Under the pieces are notes generated by a model. It was not told where the DNA came from and searched no databases. It saw nothing but the letters and a program-made list of their open reading frames with translations. Of a stretch of 64,000 nt of DNA, positions 16,683 through 41,140 are shown in pieces (position 1 is the stretch's first letter; each line of letters opens with the position of its first letter). The position numbers and the translations under genes were made by a program. The DNA is from Blastocystis sp. Blastoise (taxonomy: Eukaryota > Sar > Bigyra > Opalinata > Blastocystidae): positions 1,153,001-1,217,000 of the forward strand of contig JBBPEB010000015.1 in assembly GCA_039096225.1 (NCBI GenBank), in the 5' to 3' direction.

Positions 16683-17086
16683 TTATTACTGACATGGTTG
16701 AAAATATTATCTTTAAATACTTCCTAGTGTTAAGAGTATAATGTATATTTTGAATTCAAAATTTATATATGAAAAACAAAAAAAATTGAATCAATAGATG
16801 AAAACGAAGTTATATAAAAACACAATTGCCTTCTTTTGGAAACATCTATTGGAAAAAAGGATATAAAGCGAATGAGAAAAGTCTAGAATAAAACTAAGAA
16901 AAAAAGACAGCCAAAATGAGTTGTTTTTCATGGGACAAGACGTAGAATACAGGCGAAAAATCTAGACCTTTCTAGAAGATACTTCCCTTAATTTCTCGAA
17001 TAACATAAGAGGTTTGGCTTCTTTTGTTAAAAAAATACAACTAGATATTTATTATATTTTTATACTTTGAGTAAAATATAAATAAC
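16683..17086. other. Intergenic region
   Basis: About 400 bases between head-to-tail genes. I see no open frame of note, no RNA gene and no microsatellite. Confidence 0.5.
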
Positions 17087-19574
17087 ATGGAAATTGAAAC
17101 TGTTCAAAAACCTGATGTTGATATTGATATGAAGAATAATTCTCAAGAAGAAACTTTTTATGATGTTAGTGAGACTCAAAACGATACTGCTCCTCAAGAA
17201 ACAGAAGAAGAGCAACGTAAGAATCCTGAAGTTATTCAATCATTAAAACAAATTGCTGCAATTGCTTATGAAATTGATAAGTTAGAATATAACTTTGATC
17301 GTCTTTGCAATAGAGTATGTATAATTTTTGATGAATATTAGATTTTTGTTATATAAATATATTTATTTTTTTTTAATAAAAGAATTGTTTTTAAAAAATA
17401 TATTAATTTTGTGCAATAACATAATATGATATTAATTTCTTATTTTTATATAGTATACAAATAACTGGGCTTTTATATATTATTTGATTTGGAAAAGTCG
17501 TTCTTTAAAGAAAGAGTTTTTATCCTCTGTGAAATTAATGATAAGTAGTTATAATTATGATTGTGGTATGGTTGGAGAAAATGCAACTCATCAATTATTA
17601 AAGTTAGATGGTGTTGAATCAAATGGTCATCAACTTATTAAAACTGAAAGAAAATCTCTTGTTCATCGAATCGACTTTTTAATTAAATGTAGTTCAATGC
17701 TTCATGTATATAATATTTTTTATATATATTACTTATATTATTTTGTGTTTTTTTTTATATTATTTTATATTATTTATATTATTTATTTATTTATTATATT
17801 ATTTATTTATTTATTATATTATTTATTTATTATTTATATTATTTATTATTTATATTATTTATTTATTATTTATATTATTTATTTATTTATTATATTATTT
17901 ATTTATTATTTATATTATTTATTTATTATTTATATTATTTATTTATTATTTATATTATTTATTTATTATTTATAGTCAAAGACTTCAGAAATGAAATCAT
18001 ATGTATTAAAGATGATCGATACTTTAAATAATCTTTATGCTCCCCATATAATGGAATCTACTAGTAATTCTCTTCCTGAAATGAATCCTATATATAATCC
18101 TCTTAAACGAACGGATTCTATTCATACTCCTCGTTCTATTCCTATTCCTATGCCAATGAGTTCTTCAGAATCATCTCCTATGACTCCTATGACTCCTATG
18201 ATGGGATCGTATGGATATCCTGATGTGAATGTTAATATGAATAAACAAAAGAAAAATAAGAAGAATCGAAAGGGTAAGGGTCGTAAGATTGTGGTTACAG
18301 GACCTGAAGATAAAAAGAAACAAGAAAATAAACAACAACAAAAAGAAGAAAAAGAAAAATCTGTTTCTAAACCAGAATCTCCTAAACAATCTTCTCGTAA
18401 AGATTCTAAATCAATACCTGAAGCTACTATTGAAGAACCTACTCATGATACTGATATTGATATGAATATAAATAATAAAGAAAACCCTATAGTAGAAGCT
18501 CAACCTGAATTAAAACAATCTAAGGAAAATAAAATGGAAATTGAGGAAGAGAATGATAATAAGAAACAAGAAGAAGAAAAAGAATCTAAACATATGGAGA
18601 AAACTTCAAATACTGTTCAAGGAAATCCTATGTCTAATGAATTACCTAAATCTCATTATACTCCTTTTATACCTACTACAAATACAAATTCATCTAAACC
18701 TGCTAAACAAGAAAAGAATCAATATACAAATGATACGAATACAGATGAAGAGGATAATAATTCTATTAATGATGAAGGATTTGAACAAGATCCTAATGCT
18801 TATAAACCTCAATATAAATGGATACGTAAAGCTGATGTATGTAAATATAATTATTATATTTTTATTATTATATGTTTTTTTTTAAATTTTTTTATTATAT
18901 TTATTCTTAATTATATAAAGAATTGATTAATTATCTATAATAATTTAATAATACTTATATATTTTTAGAATGCCTATTTATTAGTGAATGTTCCAAATGC
19001 TGAACCTGATTCTCTTCAAATTGAAAAAGTAAAGAATGCTATTCATATTTCTGGTAAACGATATGTTGTTGATGATCAAGATACTATCTATCGAAGATTC
19101 TTTGGTAGTTATACTCCTCAATATATATCAAAATCTTTTGATACTAAGATTCCTATTGAAAAGACTATTGAATTATCAAAACCTCGTGATGCTTCTTATA
19201 AAGAAGGAGTTATTACTATTCTATTTAAGATCTTAGATATTAAACAAAAACCTACACCTAAACCTACTCCTCGTCCTCAATATGGTTATTATAATCCTTA
19301 TAATTATGGATATATGAATCCTTATACACAAGAAGAAGAAGATGATGATAATGATGATGATAATAATACTCAACAATCCACTCCTTATTATAATCGTTCT
19401 AGACCTAATTATCCTTCTCCTTATGGATATGATGATGAAGATGATGATGATGATTCTAGTAATTATAACCCATATATGAGATCTTATGATCCTTATGGAT
19501 ATAGTGCTCCTCGAAGAACTTATCGTAATCCTAATAATTATGGTATGCCTTCTTTATTTGGAAATTATTTCTAA
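17087..19574 (+). CDS. BAG domain / alpha-crystallin (Hsp20) fusion co-chaperone
   Basis: A predicted cytosolic chaperone adaptor. BAG domains release nucleotide from Hsp70; alpha-crystallin domains bind unfolding proteins. Four exons (17087-17314, 17454-17705, 17976-18836, 18969-19574) give 648 residues. The BAG domain spans roughly residues 52-160: a first helix with IAYEIDKLE, then LLKLDGVESNG and TERKSLVHRIDFLI. The middle, about 160-440, is low-complexity Lys/Glu/Pro/Asn with a basic KNRKGKGRK patch. The alpha-crystallin domain, about 442-545, shows AYLLVNVPNAEPDSL, IHISGKR, RRFFGSY and a final strand YKEGVITILFKI, all typical. The tail is Tyr/Asp/Asn-rich, with acidic runs and YNPY-like repeats. 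Exon 4 begins almost exactly at the crystallin domain, which fits fusion by exon joining. Both domain calls are firm; the combined function is inferred. Confidence 0.88.
17750..17972. repeat. TTATATTATTTATTTA-type repeat
   Basis: Tandem variants of ATTTATTTATTATTTATATT fill the second intron of the BAG/Hsp20 gene. Its frames stay open as Tyr/Leu/Ile strings that are not coding. Confidence 0.85.
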
Positions 19575-21228
19575 ACAATCTTTCTTATAATTTATTTATA
19601 TATTAATTTTGTGCTTGTTCGCTTTTTTTCTTATTATTATCTTATCTTTAATTATTATTTTTCTTTTTCATCAAACTCAATTTTCTATTTTTTATTAAAG
19701 AGAGACATAAATTTATTTTTTTAAAATCAAATAAGTTTGCTTATATTAACTTTTTATGTGTACAATTATAGTCAATTGTTTTGTTTACATTAATAATAAT
19801 TCACAAGTTTGTTTTTCACTCTATAATATTAAAAAAATTTTTGAGTTATTATATAAATGAATGATGATATTATAGTGGGATAATTTTTTTATAGATAAGA
19901 AATAACGAATATTTATAGAAGAAGTAGAACTATTTAATACATATTTTGAACTATATCTCATTTTTTATAAAAAATTATCATTATGAGTCTCTAGCTAAGT
20001 TATATATAAATAACAATAATACATGAATTTTAATATTCTTGATCATATTAAAGATTTTACTGGTGTTACTATGTTTCAAATAATATATATATATATAAAC
20101 AATATACTAAGTAAATTATGATATAATTAATTTTCGTTATTGTTTTTTTTTTTAGATAGTTTTAAATAGATACCGACATCTTAAAGCATAAACCAATATA
20201 TAGAATACTCTTCTTCAAAATATTTAAGAATAATAAAGAAGTTTACTTACTTATTATATTACTGTATTAGTTTTTCTTATACAAAAGCTATTGCTTTGCC
20301 ATTAAAAGCTTCTTCAGTCTGACAATAATAATATATATAGAAATCATTTGTTTAAAAGAAACTCAGTAAAAATCTTATATTTATTCTCATCATATTATGA
20401 TATATCAACATTATAATATATCTAAAAGTATATAACATGCTTCACTACCATTTTTGTCTTGATTCTTTCATTCTTTTTAGCTTAAAATATCCATAACATA
20501 TTTTTACTTAGCAACATTAATCACAGAGAAGAATCTACATAAAAATAATACATATTATATTTTCTGTAAGAGAATTACAATAATTTTTTCTTTATTTGAT
20601 CAGTTTTCCATTTGAAGTTCAGTATTTATCTTCTTTTCTAAGAACATCGATAAACTACTGGCTATTCCTAACTCTATTAAAATCTCTGTTTTTCTTTAAA
20701 AGAGGGAAGAATCGTTTGTTTTTGTTCAACTTCTCGACAAGTGACATGTTTCTGAAGAGTCATCAATTATTGTTGGAGATGTGTCATCCAAATTAATTCG
20801 AATAGAAACTGTAAGAAGTTCTTCGAATATTTGATCAAAAGGGTGTCAATCAAATTATCCAATAGAAAGTTATTATCTCGATGACGATTTTCTAATTTAT
20901 CCATTTCTAATTGGCTTATTTATTCTCTACTTCTTTTTAGAAAGGCATATGTTTTCCCTTCTTTTTTTCAACTTTTTCATATCCTTGTCACCAACGTTTT
21001 TTGGTATCTTATCAGACTCTATTTTGATTCTATACTTAAAAAACATAAGATGATTGGCTAAATTATTATTTCATGATGAGGCACTCCCGTTTTATTCGAT
21101 TCGAATTAAATTTAGACTTGTGTATCATTCATTTATGATCTATCTTCTTTTACCTTCTTTAAATTAGTTTATATTTTACAAAACTCATATTTATTTTATT
21201 TTCTAATTTATTAGAAGAAAGAAAAAAT
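19575..21228. other. Intergenic region, 1.65 kb
   Basis: Largely unique AT-rich sequence with one short (TA)n near 20085. The frame at 20596-20796 has no recognisable domain and I do not call it. The last few hundred bases should hold the promoter of the surface-protein gene. Confidence 0.5.
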
Positions 21229-24200
21229 ATGTCAAGAATTATAGCTTTTCTATTAGCTTTTTCTGTATTAGGTATGCTAAAATTTTTTGTACTCACTTTT
21301 TTCAAAATACATTTTTTTTAATATTATTTATCTAGTCTTTTCTCAAGACTGTGTTGAACCTTCACTTCCATTCACTTTAACTAGAAGATTTAGTTCTTAT
21401 GCTTATGAAGAAAGTTGGAAAATTTATGAAGGTACTACAATGGCCTCTGTACCTGTTGTTTCTGGTTCTGGTTCTTCAGCAGATTCAAGTGGTTCAATTA
21501 AGAGCTTTGATGTATGCTTAAAGTTCAATACTCAATATCTCCTTGCTTTATATGATAGGTAAATTTTATAAAAATATTTTTTTCTTTAGAATTATTATTT
21601 ACTATATTTTATTTAATATATATTTTATTTATATTATTCAGAATTGAAAATGATTTGTTTTATTTTATAGTTATGGTGATGGATGGGGTACTTCTTCTTT
21701 AGCATCCACATTAACAATTTCTTATAATGGCATTACTTTACTTACTACTACACTTCCTTATATATCTGGTACTACACATAAGTCAGCTCAAGAAACATTT
21801 AATTGTATATATTCTCTTTTTAAAAATAATCTTTAAGACTTTAGTTTTTTATTTCTATTATCATGATTCTATTTCCAATTGTTCTATAATATAGTTGATG
21901 TTTCATTAACACCTGGATCTTCTTGGAAATATTCTCCTGTTGCTCAAACATCTTCTGCTTGGAGTCAACCTTCTTTTAGTGATGTTGTTTGGGAATCCTT
22001 TTCAAGTGGTCATTTTCCTGCTATTTCTTCAAATACTCGTTATTATAGAACTGTTGTTACTGTTCCTAATGCTAGTACTTTCTTTGCTTATCGACTTGGA
22101 ATCTCTTCAAATACTGGTGCTGTAGTCTATATTAATGGACAAGAAGTTTATCGTTATGGATTACCTCTGTATGCTTATTAATCATTCATTTCTTATTCGT
22201 TTTAATTATATTATTATTTTCTATAGTTCATCTGCTATTACTTCAACAACTCCTTCTACAATGAATGAAGAAACATCTTCTACTCACTTGTATATATATA
22301 TTTATATTTATATATATATATAATTAATAAAGAATATTAAAAGAAATTCATATAATACTATATTTTTATTTGTAGTGTTTCCTTCCATAAATCATCATAT
22401 ATTACTTCGGGTACTACTTTTGTTATTGGTGTTGAAATCCATATGCCTGCTGGTATTACTACAGGAGAAGATTCTTTTGATGCTATTCTTATGAATATTA
22501 ATGCTAAAGGTAATATATAATATATATAATATATATATAATATTATTTCAATATTATAACTATTTTTTTATTTCATTTATTTATTATAGAATATATTCGT
22601 TCTACTATTGCTGGTACTTCTGTTTGTACTCCTGAAAGTGCTAATACAAATGAAAAATGTGTCAATTTATATGATGGAAATACTAATACAAAATTCTATG
22701 TTTCAACTTCTGCTACATTTATTACTACATTCCAATTTGAACATGAAAGGTATATAATAGTATTTAAAGAAAAATAATTTAATCTTATTTTTTTTTATTA
22801 TAAACATTAAAAATATAATTATATTAGAATATCTACTATAGTTTATTTCATTATCAATTATTATATATAGTTCTCAATGGATTAATGCTTATTCCGTTTC
22901 TTCTGCAAATGATACTCCTACTAGAGATCCTAAAGAATGGAAATTATATGGTTCTCAAGATGGACTTACTTGGTCATTCCTCGATTATAGAACAAATATC
23001 AATTTTGCTTCTCGTTATGAAACTAAACTGTTTTATTTAAGATCAAATACAGTTTCTTGGAAATATTTCAAATTTGAAGTCTGTATGTCTATTTCTTTAT
23101 ATATAATAAGTTTATGTTAATTTATAAATATTATATTTCATTAGGTCTACTATTTTTAACATTATTTTATAATTCTTTTTATTTGTTTTATTATAAAAAA
23201 TATATCACGTTTATATAAATTTTATGAATATCTTATTTTTTTAATATTTTGTTTATTATTTTTATTATATATGTTAACAAAATATATATTTATATAAAAA
23301 TTTTATATTTTTTTATATAGTACAAAACAATGGTGCAACAGCAGTTCAAATGTCTTCTCTTAATTTCTTAATGGCTAATCAAGATTTAATTCAACCAGGA
23401 CTTCAATATGAAAAACAACAATATAATTATCCTATTGGAAATTCTATTTCTATTTCTCCTCTATCTTCTGGTTTCTATCCTTATACTATTACTCCTGCTT
23501 TAGCTACTGGATTGAATTTTGATGTTGCTACTGGTTCTATCACAGGATCTTTGTCTTCTGCCTCTACTGGTACTTATACTATTTCTGGTACAAATCCTGA
23601 TAACTCACAACAATCTTCTGCTACTATTACTATTACTTTCTTAGGTATTTTTATATATAATACATTTCTTTTTACTTTATTCTTATTCATATTATTCAAA
23701 AATTATACTATTATTTATAATTATAATAATAATTATTACTTTATATATCATTATAGATTGTACTCAACCAACAATGGCTCAATTATCTATTAAGAAAGTG
23801 AATAAAGGTACTTCCGATGATGAACGTTTTATTATATATTCTTCATCGAATACAATTCTTTATGAATCTCGTGGTAATAAAGAAGGTACTACTCAAAGTT
23901 GGACATCTTGTGAAGTCTCTGGACTCTATAGAGTCGTTTTATGGGATGATGGTAATAATGGATGGGAACCTGGTGCTTATTTAGATATATCTTTAGGATA
24001 TGAACAAAATAATTATAATCTTCTTTCTAGATTATATTTAATTTCTGGTACTACAACTACATATTATGTAAATACAAAGATGGATCTTGCTCCTCATGAT
24101 AATACATGGAAATATCTACCTGTTACTACTGTTATTGATCCTGCATGGAAAACATCTGTATTTAGTGATGCTGCATGGTCTACATTTACTATGGATAATA

Positions 24201-27200
24201 TACCTACTACTACTTCTTCTATTATTTTATTTAGAAAAACATTTACTATTTATTCAAAACAAAATATGAATGGATGGGATTTAAGATTTAAATCTAAGGC
24301 TGGTACTGTTGTTTATATTAATAATCAAGAAGTATATAGAAACTATTTACCTGCTGGTGAACTTACTACTACTACTACACCTACTGGTGGTGATACTACT
24401 TATAAATGGAGAGGTGTTTCTGGTCCTATGAAACAAATTAATGGTAATACTGTTACTATTGCTATTGGATTAGTAAATACTGCTTCTACTACACCTTCTA
24501 ATATTAATTTTGATGCATATTTCCAATTCCTTGCTGGATCTAGTAATGTATCTATGGTTTCTGACTATTCCTCATTCTGTTCTGCTAGTTGGAATGATGG
24601 CTCATGTGATAATGTATTTGATTATAATATATCTACAAGATATATTAGTGATACTCATGATTCTGTTTCTCCTCGTCATGTTGGTCTTTCTTTTAATAAT
24701 CAAAGAGCTGTTTATGCTAATAAATATTGTGTTATCTCTAATTGGGATGCACCTCGTCATGATCCTGTTGATTGGACTGTTTATGGATCTATGGATGGAG
24801 ATACTTATACTCAACTTGCTACTTTATCAAATGTTTCTTGGGAATTTAGACAACAAAGACAATGTTTTTATATGGCTTTAAATACACAAGCTTGGATTTA
24901 TTATAAACTTGAATTCACTAAAGCTTTTGAAATTCAATCAGAAAATCGTTATGCTATAACTGAATTTGAATTATTATTAGAAGATCTTGATTCTATTGTT
25001 TTACCTTCTTTATCTTTTGATCCTTCAAATCTTGTTGCTTATAAAGGTATTGTTGTTCCTGCTCTATTAGTATCTTCTGAATATTACTCTAATTTCCGTA
25101 TTACTCCTGCTCTACCTGCTGGTCTTTCTATGGATACTTCAAATGGTTATTTTAATGGTGTACCTACTACTTTATTATCTCCAACTGTTTATACAATTAC
25201 TGCTAGTAATCCTCAAGGAATTGATGTTGCTACTACTATTACATTCTCTATTATTTCTTGTCAATCACCTAATATCTTATTTGGTATAAAATTAGTTTTT
25301 GAAGGAGATGCTGTTGAAGCTTCATGGAAACTTATTGATCCATTTACAAATAATGTTATTGATTCACAAACTACTTCTATTTCTTGGGCTACACAATATT
25401 TTAGTTTCTGTAAACCTGCACAAGCTTATACTTTAGAATTAGGTGATTCTGCTAATGATGGTTGGGGTAATGGTTATTATGAAGTTCTTCTTGAAGATGG
25501 TACTCTTGTTTCTACAGGTACTGTTGCTAATGGTGAATCTCCTAAGACTGTTACAGTTAATGTAGGTTATTTATTAGTATTAGGACAAGGACAATGGAAA
25601 TATTTGAATGATGGTTCTGAAGCTCCTTCTGGATGGAATCAACCTTCTTTCTCAGATGCTGCATGGTCTGTAGGTGTCTCAGGTAATCTTCCTGCACATA
25701 ATGGAATAACACAATATTATCGTCATACTTTTACTATTCCTAATGATAATAATATTTATGCTGGTATTGAATTTAGATTTGCTTCTTATGCTGGTATGAT
25801 TGTTTATATTAATGGACAAAATGTTTATTCTGTAAATATGCCTAAAACAAATAATATTATATCAACTACATTAGCTACTGCAGAAACAGAATCTTATGTT
25901 TTATATTCTTTTTCTTTATCTGTTCAATATGGTGTTCTTCAATCTGGTGTGAATAAAATAGCTATTGAAATCCATAAAATGGCGAATGTTCCAGAAATTA
26001 ATGGTTTTGATGGTTCTATTAGTTTATTAGCTACAGGAGAATATAGAGTAAAAGATGGTTCTTCTTGGTGTGATATTGATAAACATGATTCTGAAGGTAT
26101 TGAAAAATTATTTGATAATAATATTCAAACTAAAGTTGTTACTGGTCCTCGTTGTGTAGGTTCTATCTTTGAATGGTTATATAATAATAATAGAAAAGAA
26201 TATATTAATCATTATAAAGTTACTAATGCAAATGATTGTAATAGAAGACATCCTTCTGGTTGGAAAATTGAAGGATCTAATGATGATAATAATTGGACTC
26301 TTTTACATACTACTTCAGGTATTTTCTTCTCTTCTTTCAAGCAAACAAAGTCTTTTGATTTCTATAATGAAAACTCTTATCAATATTATCGTATGGTTGT
26401 AACAGAATGTAATAATCCTTCTCTTTCTTCAGATTCTTATTGTGGAGATGGTAATATACAATTATCTGAATGGGGTTTATATATTGATAGAATTGGTTCT
26501 GTTTGTGCTGCTGATGGTGAATATAGTGCTGCATTAGAAGGTGATTATAGTTATAAATCATGTCCTACTGGTTATTCAGGTTATAAACGAAGACAATGTT
26601 CTAATGGAGTTCTTGGAACTGAAGAAAGTTTATGTATTCTTGTTGAACCTAGTGAATTATCTTATTCTGGATCTCCTTTTACTTTTTATAAGAATATTCC
26701 ATTAAATATTTATGCAACTATTGCTGGTGCAGAATTAACTGTTTCTATATCACCTTCTCTTCCTTCTGGAATTGTATTAAATACCGTTACTGGTGCTTTA
26801 TCAGGTACTCCCCTTGTAGAAAGTTCTCTTACTGAATATACGATTACTGCAACTAATTCAGCTGGAAGTATTTCAGCTACTATTATGATTCAAGTATCTT
26901 CTGCTAAATGTTCAAGTGAAAATGGTTGGCCATTAACTGATGCTGGTCAAACAGCTACTCAACCATGTCCAGATACTATTAATTATGAAGGTAGTATTAC
27001 TCGTTTATGTTCATTAGCTTATCCTGCAGTATGGCAACAAGCGATTGATACTTGTGTTATAAAGATGCCTACACTTACTTATTCAACTACTACTATACAT
27101 GGATTTAAAGACGATGCTATTACTCCTATTGTACCTACAAAAACAGGTATTAATATTGTTTCATTTACAATTTCACCTGAACTCCCTCAAGGTTTATCAT

Positions 27201-28069
27201 TTAATGGTGAAAATGGTCAAATTTCTGGTATACCTCTTATTGCTTCTTCAACAACTCATGTTGTATCTTTACAAAATAGTCGTGGTACTGCTACTTCTAC
27301 TATAAATATTGTTATTGAAAGTGTATTTTGTGCTGCAGATGATTTATGGCCTAGAACAGAACGTAATACAATTGCTTATCTATTCTGTGGTAATAATATG
27401 ATGGGTGTACAAATAAGAAATTGTAAGAATAGTGGTGTTGGTCTTTCTCAATGGACAACTGTAGATTCTACAAATTGTTATATATCTACTGAAAAGCCTA
27501 CTCCTGGTGATAAGAATATATTTATTCGTATTCCTATGGTTTTGAATGGTATTAATATTAATGACTTTGAAGATCCTTCTGTTTATGAATTATTTAGAAA
27601 TAGTTTTGGATTACAACTAACTAGTCATTCTGTTGCTTCTTCTAATGTTATTATAGAAAGTGTTTCTGCTGTTAGTGAAACAAGTGTTAAAGTTGTTATG
27701 AGAATATGTATTGCTGAATCTGAAAAAGATTCTTTCACTAAATTATTCTCTGATTTTGTTACACAAAATAATGGATTATTATTAAGTACTCAAACAAGTG
27801 GTAACCCTAAATTAGCTGCTATCTCATCAATTCAAAGTTCTAGTAGTGATTTTACTTATCAGAAAAATGGACTGGCTACTAATGTTATTATTCTTATTGT
27901 TGTCTTAGTCATTATTGTTGTTTGTATTCTTGCTGTTGTTGTATTCTGTATTGTTGTTAGAACAAAAGGAAAAGGTAACAAAGGACACAAACATTTAGAT
28001 GGAAAGAAAAAGGTATCGTCTACAAAAGCTGCTACAGCTAAAACAACAAGTAAAGCTGTTAAAGTCTAA
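21229..28069 (+). CDS. Large type I surface protein with three tandem lectin-like modules
   Basis: Ten phase-consistent exons (21229-21271, 21336-21558, 21671-21804, 21895-22168, 22227-22289, 22376-22509, 22590-22749, 22871-23082, 23321-23644, 23757-28069) give 1959 residues. A signal peptide opens the protein. Three copies of one module follow. Each has a segment with a GDGW-like motif (YGDGWG, NNGWEP, NDGWGN), a galactose-binding-like jelly roll with VYINGQEVYR or a variant, an F5/8C (discoidin) domain (EWKLYGSQDG, DWTVYGSMDG, GWKIEGSNDD) and a He_PIG-type Ig-like domain (ITPALPAGLSMD). Copies sit near 21450-23644, 23770-25260 and 25262-26910. Two Cys-rich repeats with WP-T and PCP or FCG motifs, a further He_PIG and a juxtamembrane domain precede one transmembrane helix (about residues 1897-1925) and a short Lys-rich tail. 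The likely role is carbohydrate binding or adhesion at the cell surface. Confidence 0.85.
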
Positions 28070-28547
28070 AAAATTCTTATAATAATAAAATTATTATTTT
28101 TTTCAAAATATCTTATTTTTAAAAAGATATATCTATATCAATGTATATATATACAATTTTCTTTATATAATTGTTATCTATAATAAAATGTTTCTTTATA
28201 TATATGAGTTTTAAAGGAATATTTGTTAAAGCTCTTTTTGCCATTTCACTATTTGTCTTATTTATATTTGCTATATAATATTTAAGTCTATTGCTATATA
28301 TATATATATGAGTTTTGTTCATGATAAATAACTATATACTTGAAAAAATTAATTTTTATCATATTTTTATTATTTCGACTAAACAATATGATATCTATTA
28401 TGGTATATAAAAAAGTAAGATATACCGTACGTGAGTATCTTTTACTTTCTGGTAAATAACCAAAAATGAAAACCTAAACAACATTTATAGTTTTTTTTTT
28501 GTTTATTTATAAATCTTAATATTATAAGATAACTAAAAATTTCAACA
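28070..28547. other. Intergenic region before the tRNA gene
   Basis: About 480 bases of unique AT-rich sequence. I see no reading frame or structure to report. Confidence 0.5.
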
Positions 28548-28629
28548 GACAATTTGTCCGAGTGGTTAAGGAGGTAGACTAGAAATCTACTGGGCTTTGC
28601 CCGCGCAGGTTCGAATCCTGCAGTTGTCG
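28548..28629 (+). tRNA. tRNA-Ser (anticodon AGA)
   Basis: A full cloverleaf can be drawn by eye. The 7-bp acceptor stem is GACAATT with AGTTGTC (one G-U pair). The D arm is TCC...GGA around GAGTGGTTAA. The anticodon stem is GTAGA/TCTAC around loop CTAGAAA, giving anticodon AGA. The long class II variable arm is GGGC-TTT-GCCC, as expected for serine. The T arm is GCAGG/CCTGC around TTCGAAT. The discriminator base is G at 28629. There is no intron and CCA is not encoded. Internal A and B boxes are intact. Confidence 0.97.
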
Positions 28630-28631
28630 AA

Positions 28632-28649
28632 TTTTTATTTTTTTTGTCA
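28632..28649 (+). terminator. RNA polymerase III terminator of tRNA-Ser
   Basis: T runs (five T, then eight or more T) start three bases after the mature 3' end, the standard Pol III stop. Confidence 0.85.
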
Positions 28650-29749
28650 GAATAGTTTTATTTATTTATTTGTAAATATATGTATGTCAATGTATTATAT
28701 ATATATTGTATGGATTAATCTTAATAAGACAAAATAAGTTTAGACTCAAATAAGGATGATTTCTTGTAAATGAATAATTTTCATTTCGCTGTTTAACGAT
28801 TCTCTTTCATCTATATTGTTCATGAATTATTTTAAATACTAATAGAACTATTTAAATAATAAAATCTTTAAAATTCTGAAATTTTGTGGTATTAATCTAT
28901 TTTTCTAAAAGTCTTTATCGAATAGTCATCGTAACACATGAAATATCTTAAAAACATAATAGTCGTGTGAAGACAGTTATATAAGGATTAGAGTCATTTA
29001 ATAATGAACAAAAAAGTGTTATTAAAATTCAGTGGTGAAAGATGCTTTTCATAACAAACTAATTTATAATTTGATGACGAAATACTATCTGAAGTTTAAA
29101 ATCATATTATAATCACATAAATAAAAGAATCAACTCTGATTCAAAAAGTAATCGGCATAAAAAAATGGACATATGACAGAAAAAACAACTTCTGAAGATC
29201 GAAGATATGTTTCATAATATTTATATAAAATATCTGTATCATAAAAAATAAAATTGATATTTTTTCTTCATCTGTAATGTATTGTTTTTCTTAATAAAAA
29301 TTATTTTTTTCATTAATATATATTACATATATGTGTCTAAATAGGTTAAAATTTCTTGATGTCACAAAATAAATAATTTATTTGTCACATTTCTTCATTT
29401 ACATAAAAATTCATTTTTACGAAAAGAATGAAATAGTAATGAATAATTAAATTTGAATAAGTTGTTTTATTTTTATTTATTATCATTAATGAATCGACTG
29501 TTGTAAATAAACAAAAATAAACAAAAATAGAAGAAAAAGGGATATTTGTCAAAGCGAACAAACTGAAATGAATGATTCCCATAATTTATTTTTCTTATTC
29601 TTTTTTTTCATTTTTTTTTTTGATAAAAATATTTTCTTTTATTTAATATATTAGATAAAAGGATATTAACGTTATTCATCAATAATAATTATTAAAATAT
29701 ATTGTCTATAAGCATAACAATAGTAATTATTTCATAACATCTGTTGATT
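28650..29749. other. Intergenic region, 1.1 kb
   Basis: Unique AT-rich sequence between the tRNA and the chromatin-protein gene. The reverse frame at 29385-29582 shows no domain. I see nothing else. Confidence 0.5.
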
Positions 29750-40118
<10,369 letters not shown>

Positions 40119-41140
40119 TTATATCAAAATATACATTATACTTAGAAGAGTACAGAAACAAATGATTCTTCTCATTCTATTTCAAAATAATTATTTATAT
40201 ATACTGACTTATTCATCAATAATTCTCTTTAGATTATTTTTCTATATAAAAAAGTTATTTAACTATATGCTATATTTATTGTTTTTTTTTACCCTTCCTA
40301 TATAATGCTTTTTTAGATATTATATTATACAGAATTGAATTTAGTTTTTCTTCTGCATGCACTGTTTATATATTCTTTTATTTATAAGAATTCCTTTAAA
40401 TCTGTTTTTGCTTTTTATTATTTATATATATCTATTTTTATAATTTCTTTTAAATGTTTTCCATTATATTTGTTTTTAGTACTTTATATAACTTTTTTCC
40501 AAGTTGCTGTTTTCGATGTATTTTAAATTATTTAGAAATAAATTATTTAGAAATAAAATGCTTTGTTTTGAATACTTATGATGTTGGTAATTCTTGTTGT
40601 TTTTCTTGTTTGCTTTATTAATAATTGTCTATAATAAAAAGTCATTATAGTTTCAACTAATAGTATATATCTAGTACTTGCTGTTGAAATATATCTATCA
40701 ATAGAAAGTAGGAAAAGACACAATTTTTAAATAATGCTTTTAAAAATACAATTCAAGTTCAGATATAATAGGAGCATATTCTATAAACAACTTTGCATAA
40801 ACAAATGATATGTAATATTAAACTAAAAAGAAAATATAAAAAATGAAGTCAAAAAAATAATGAAAATGATTTTCACTAAGTCTATTTCGATTCTTTTATA
40901 GTTAATATAATATAAAAAGCTCATTATTATAGAGTAACCGATATAATAAAGAATAATAAAGAAAATCATGAAAACAAAAAGATTTTTTCAGCATTATTTT
41001 TATTTCTGGGAAAATATCAGAATGAAGAGACTTTGTCAATAAAAACTAGGGATTGATAAATAAAAATCTAATCTTTTATATTATCATCAAGTCTGTGATT
41101 CATATTAAGAAAATTAACTTTATTTGATTAATTTTGAATT
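40119..41140. other. Intergenic region, 1.0 kb
   Basis: Unique AT-rich sequence. The frame at 40335-40526 is a Phe/Tyr/Leu-rich string typical of random T-rich DNA and is not called. Confidence 0.5.

Noticed and set aside
20596-20796. 66-residue frame in the 19575-21228 gap
   Set aside because: Random-looking Phe/Leu/Ser composition with no extension across plausible splice sites.
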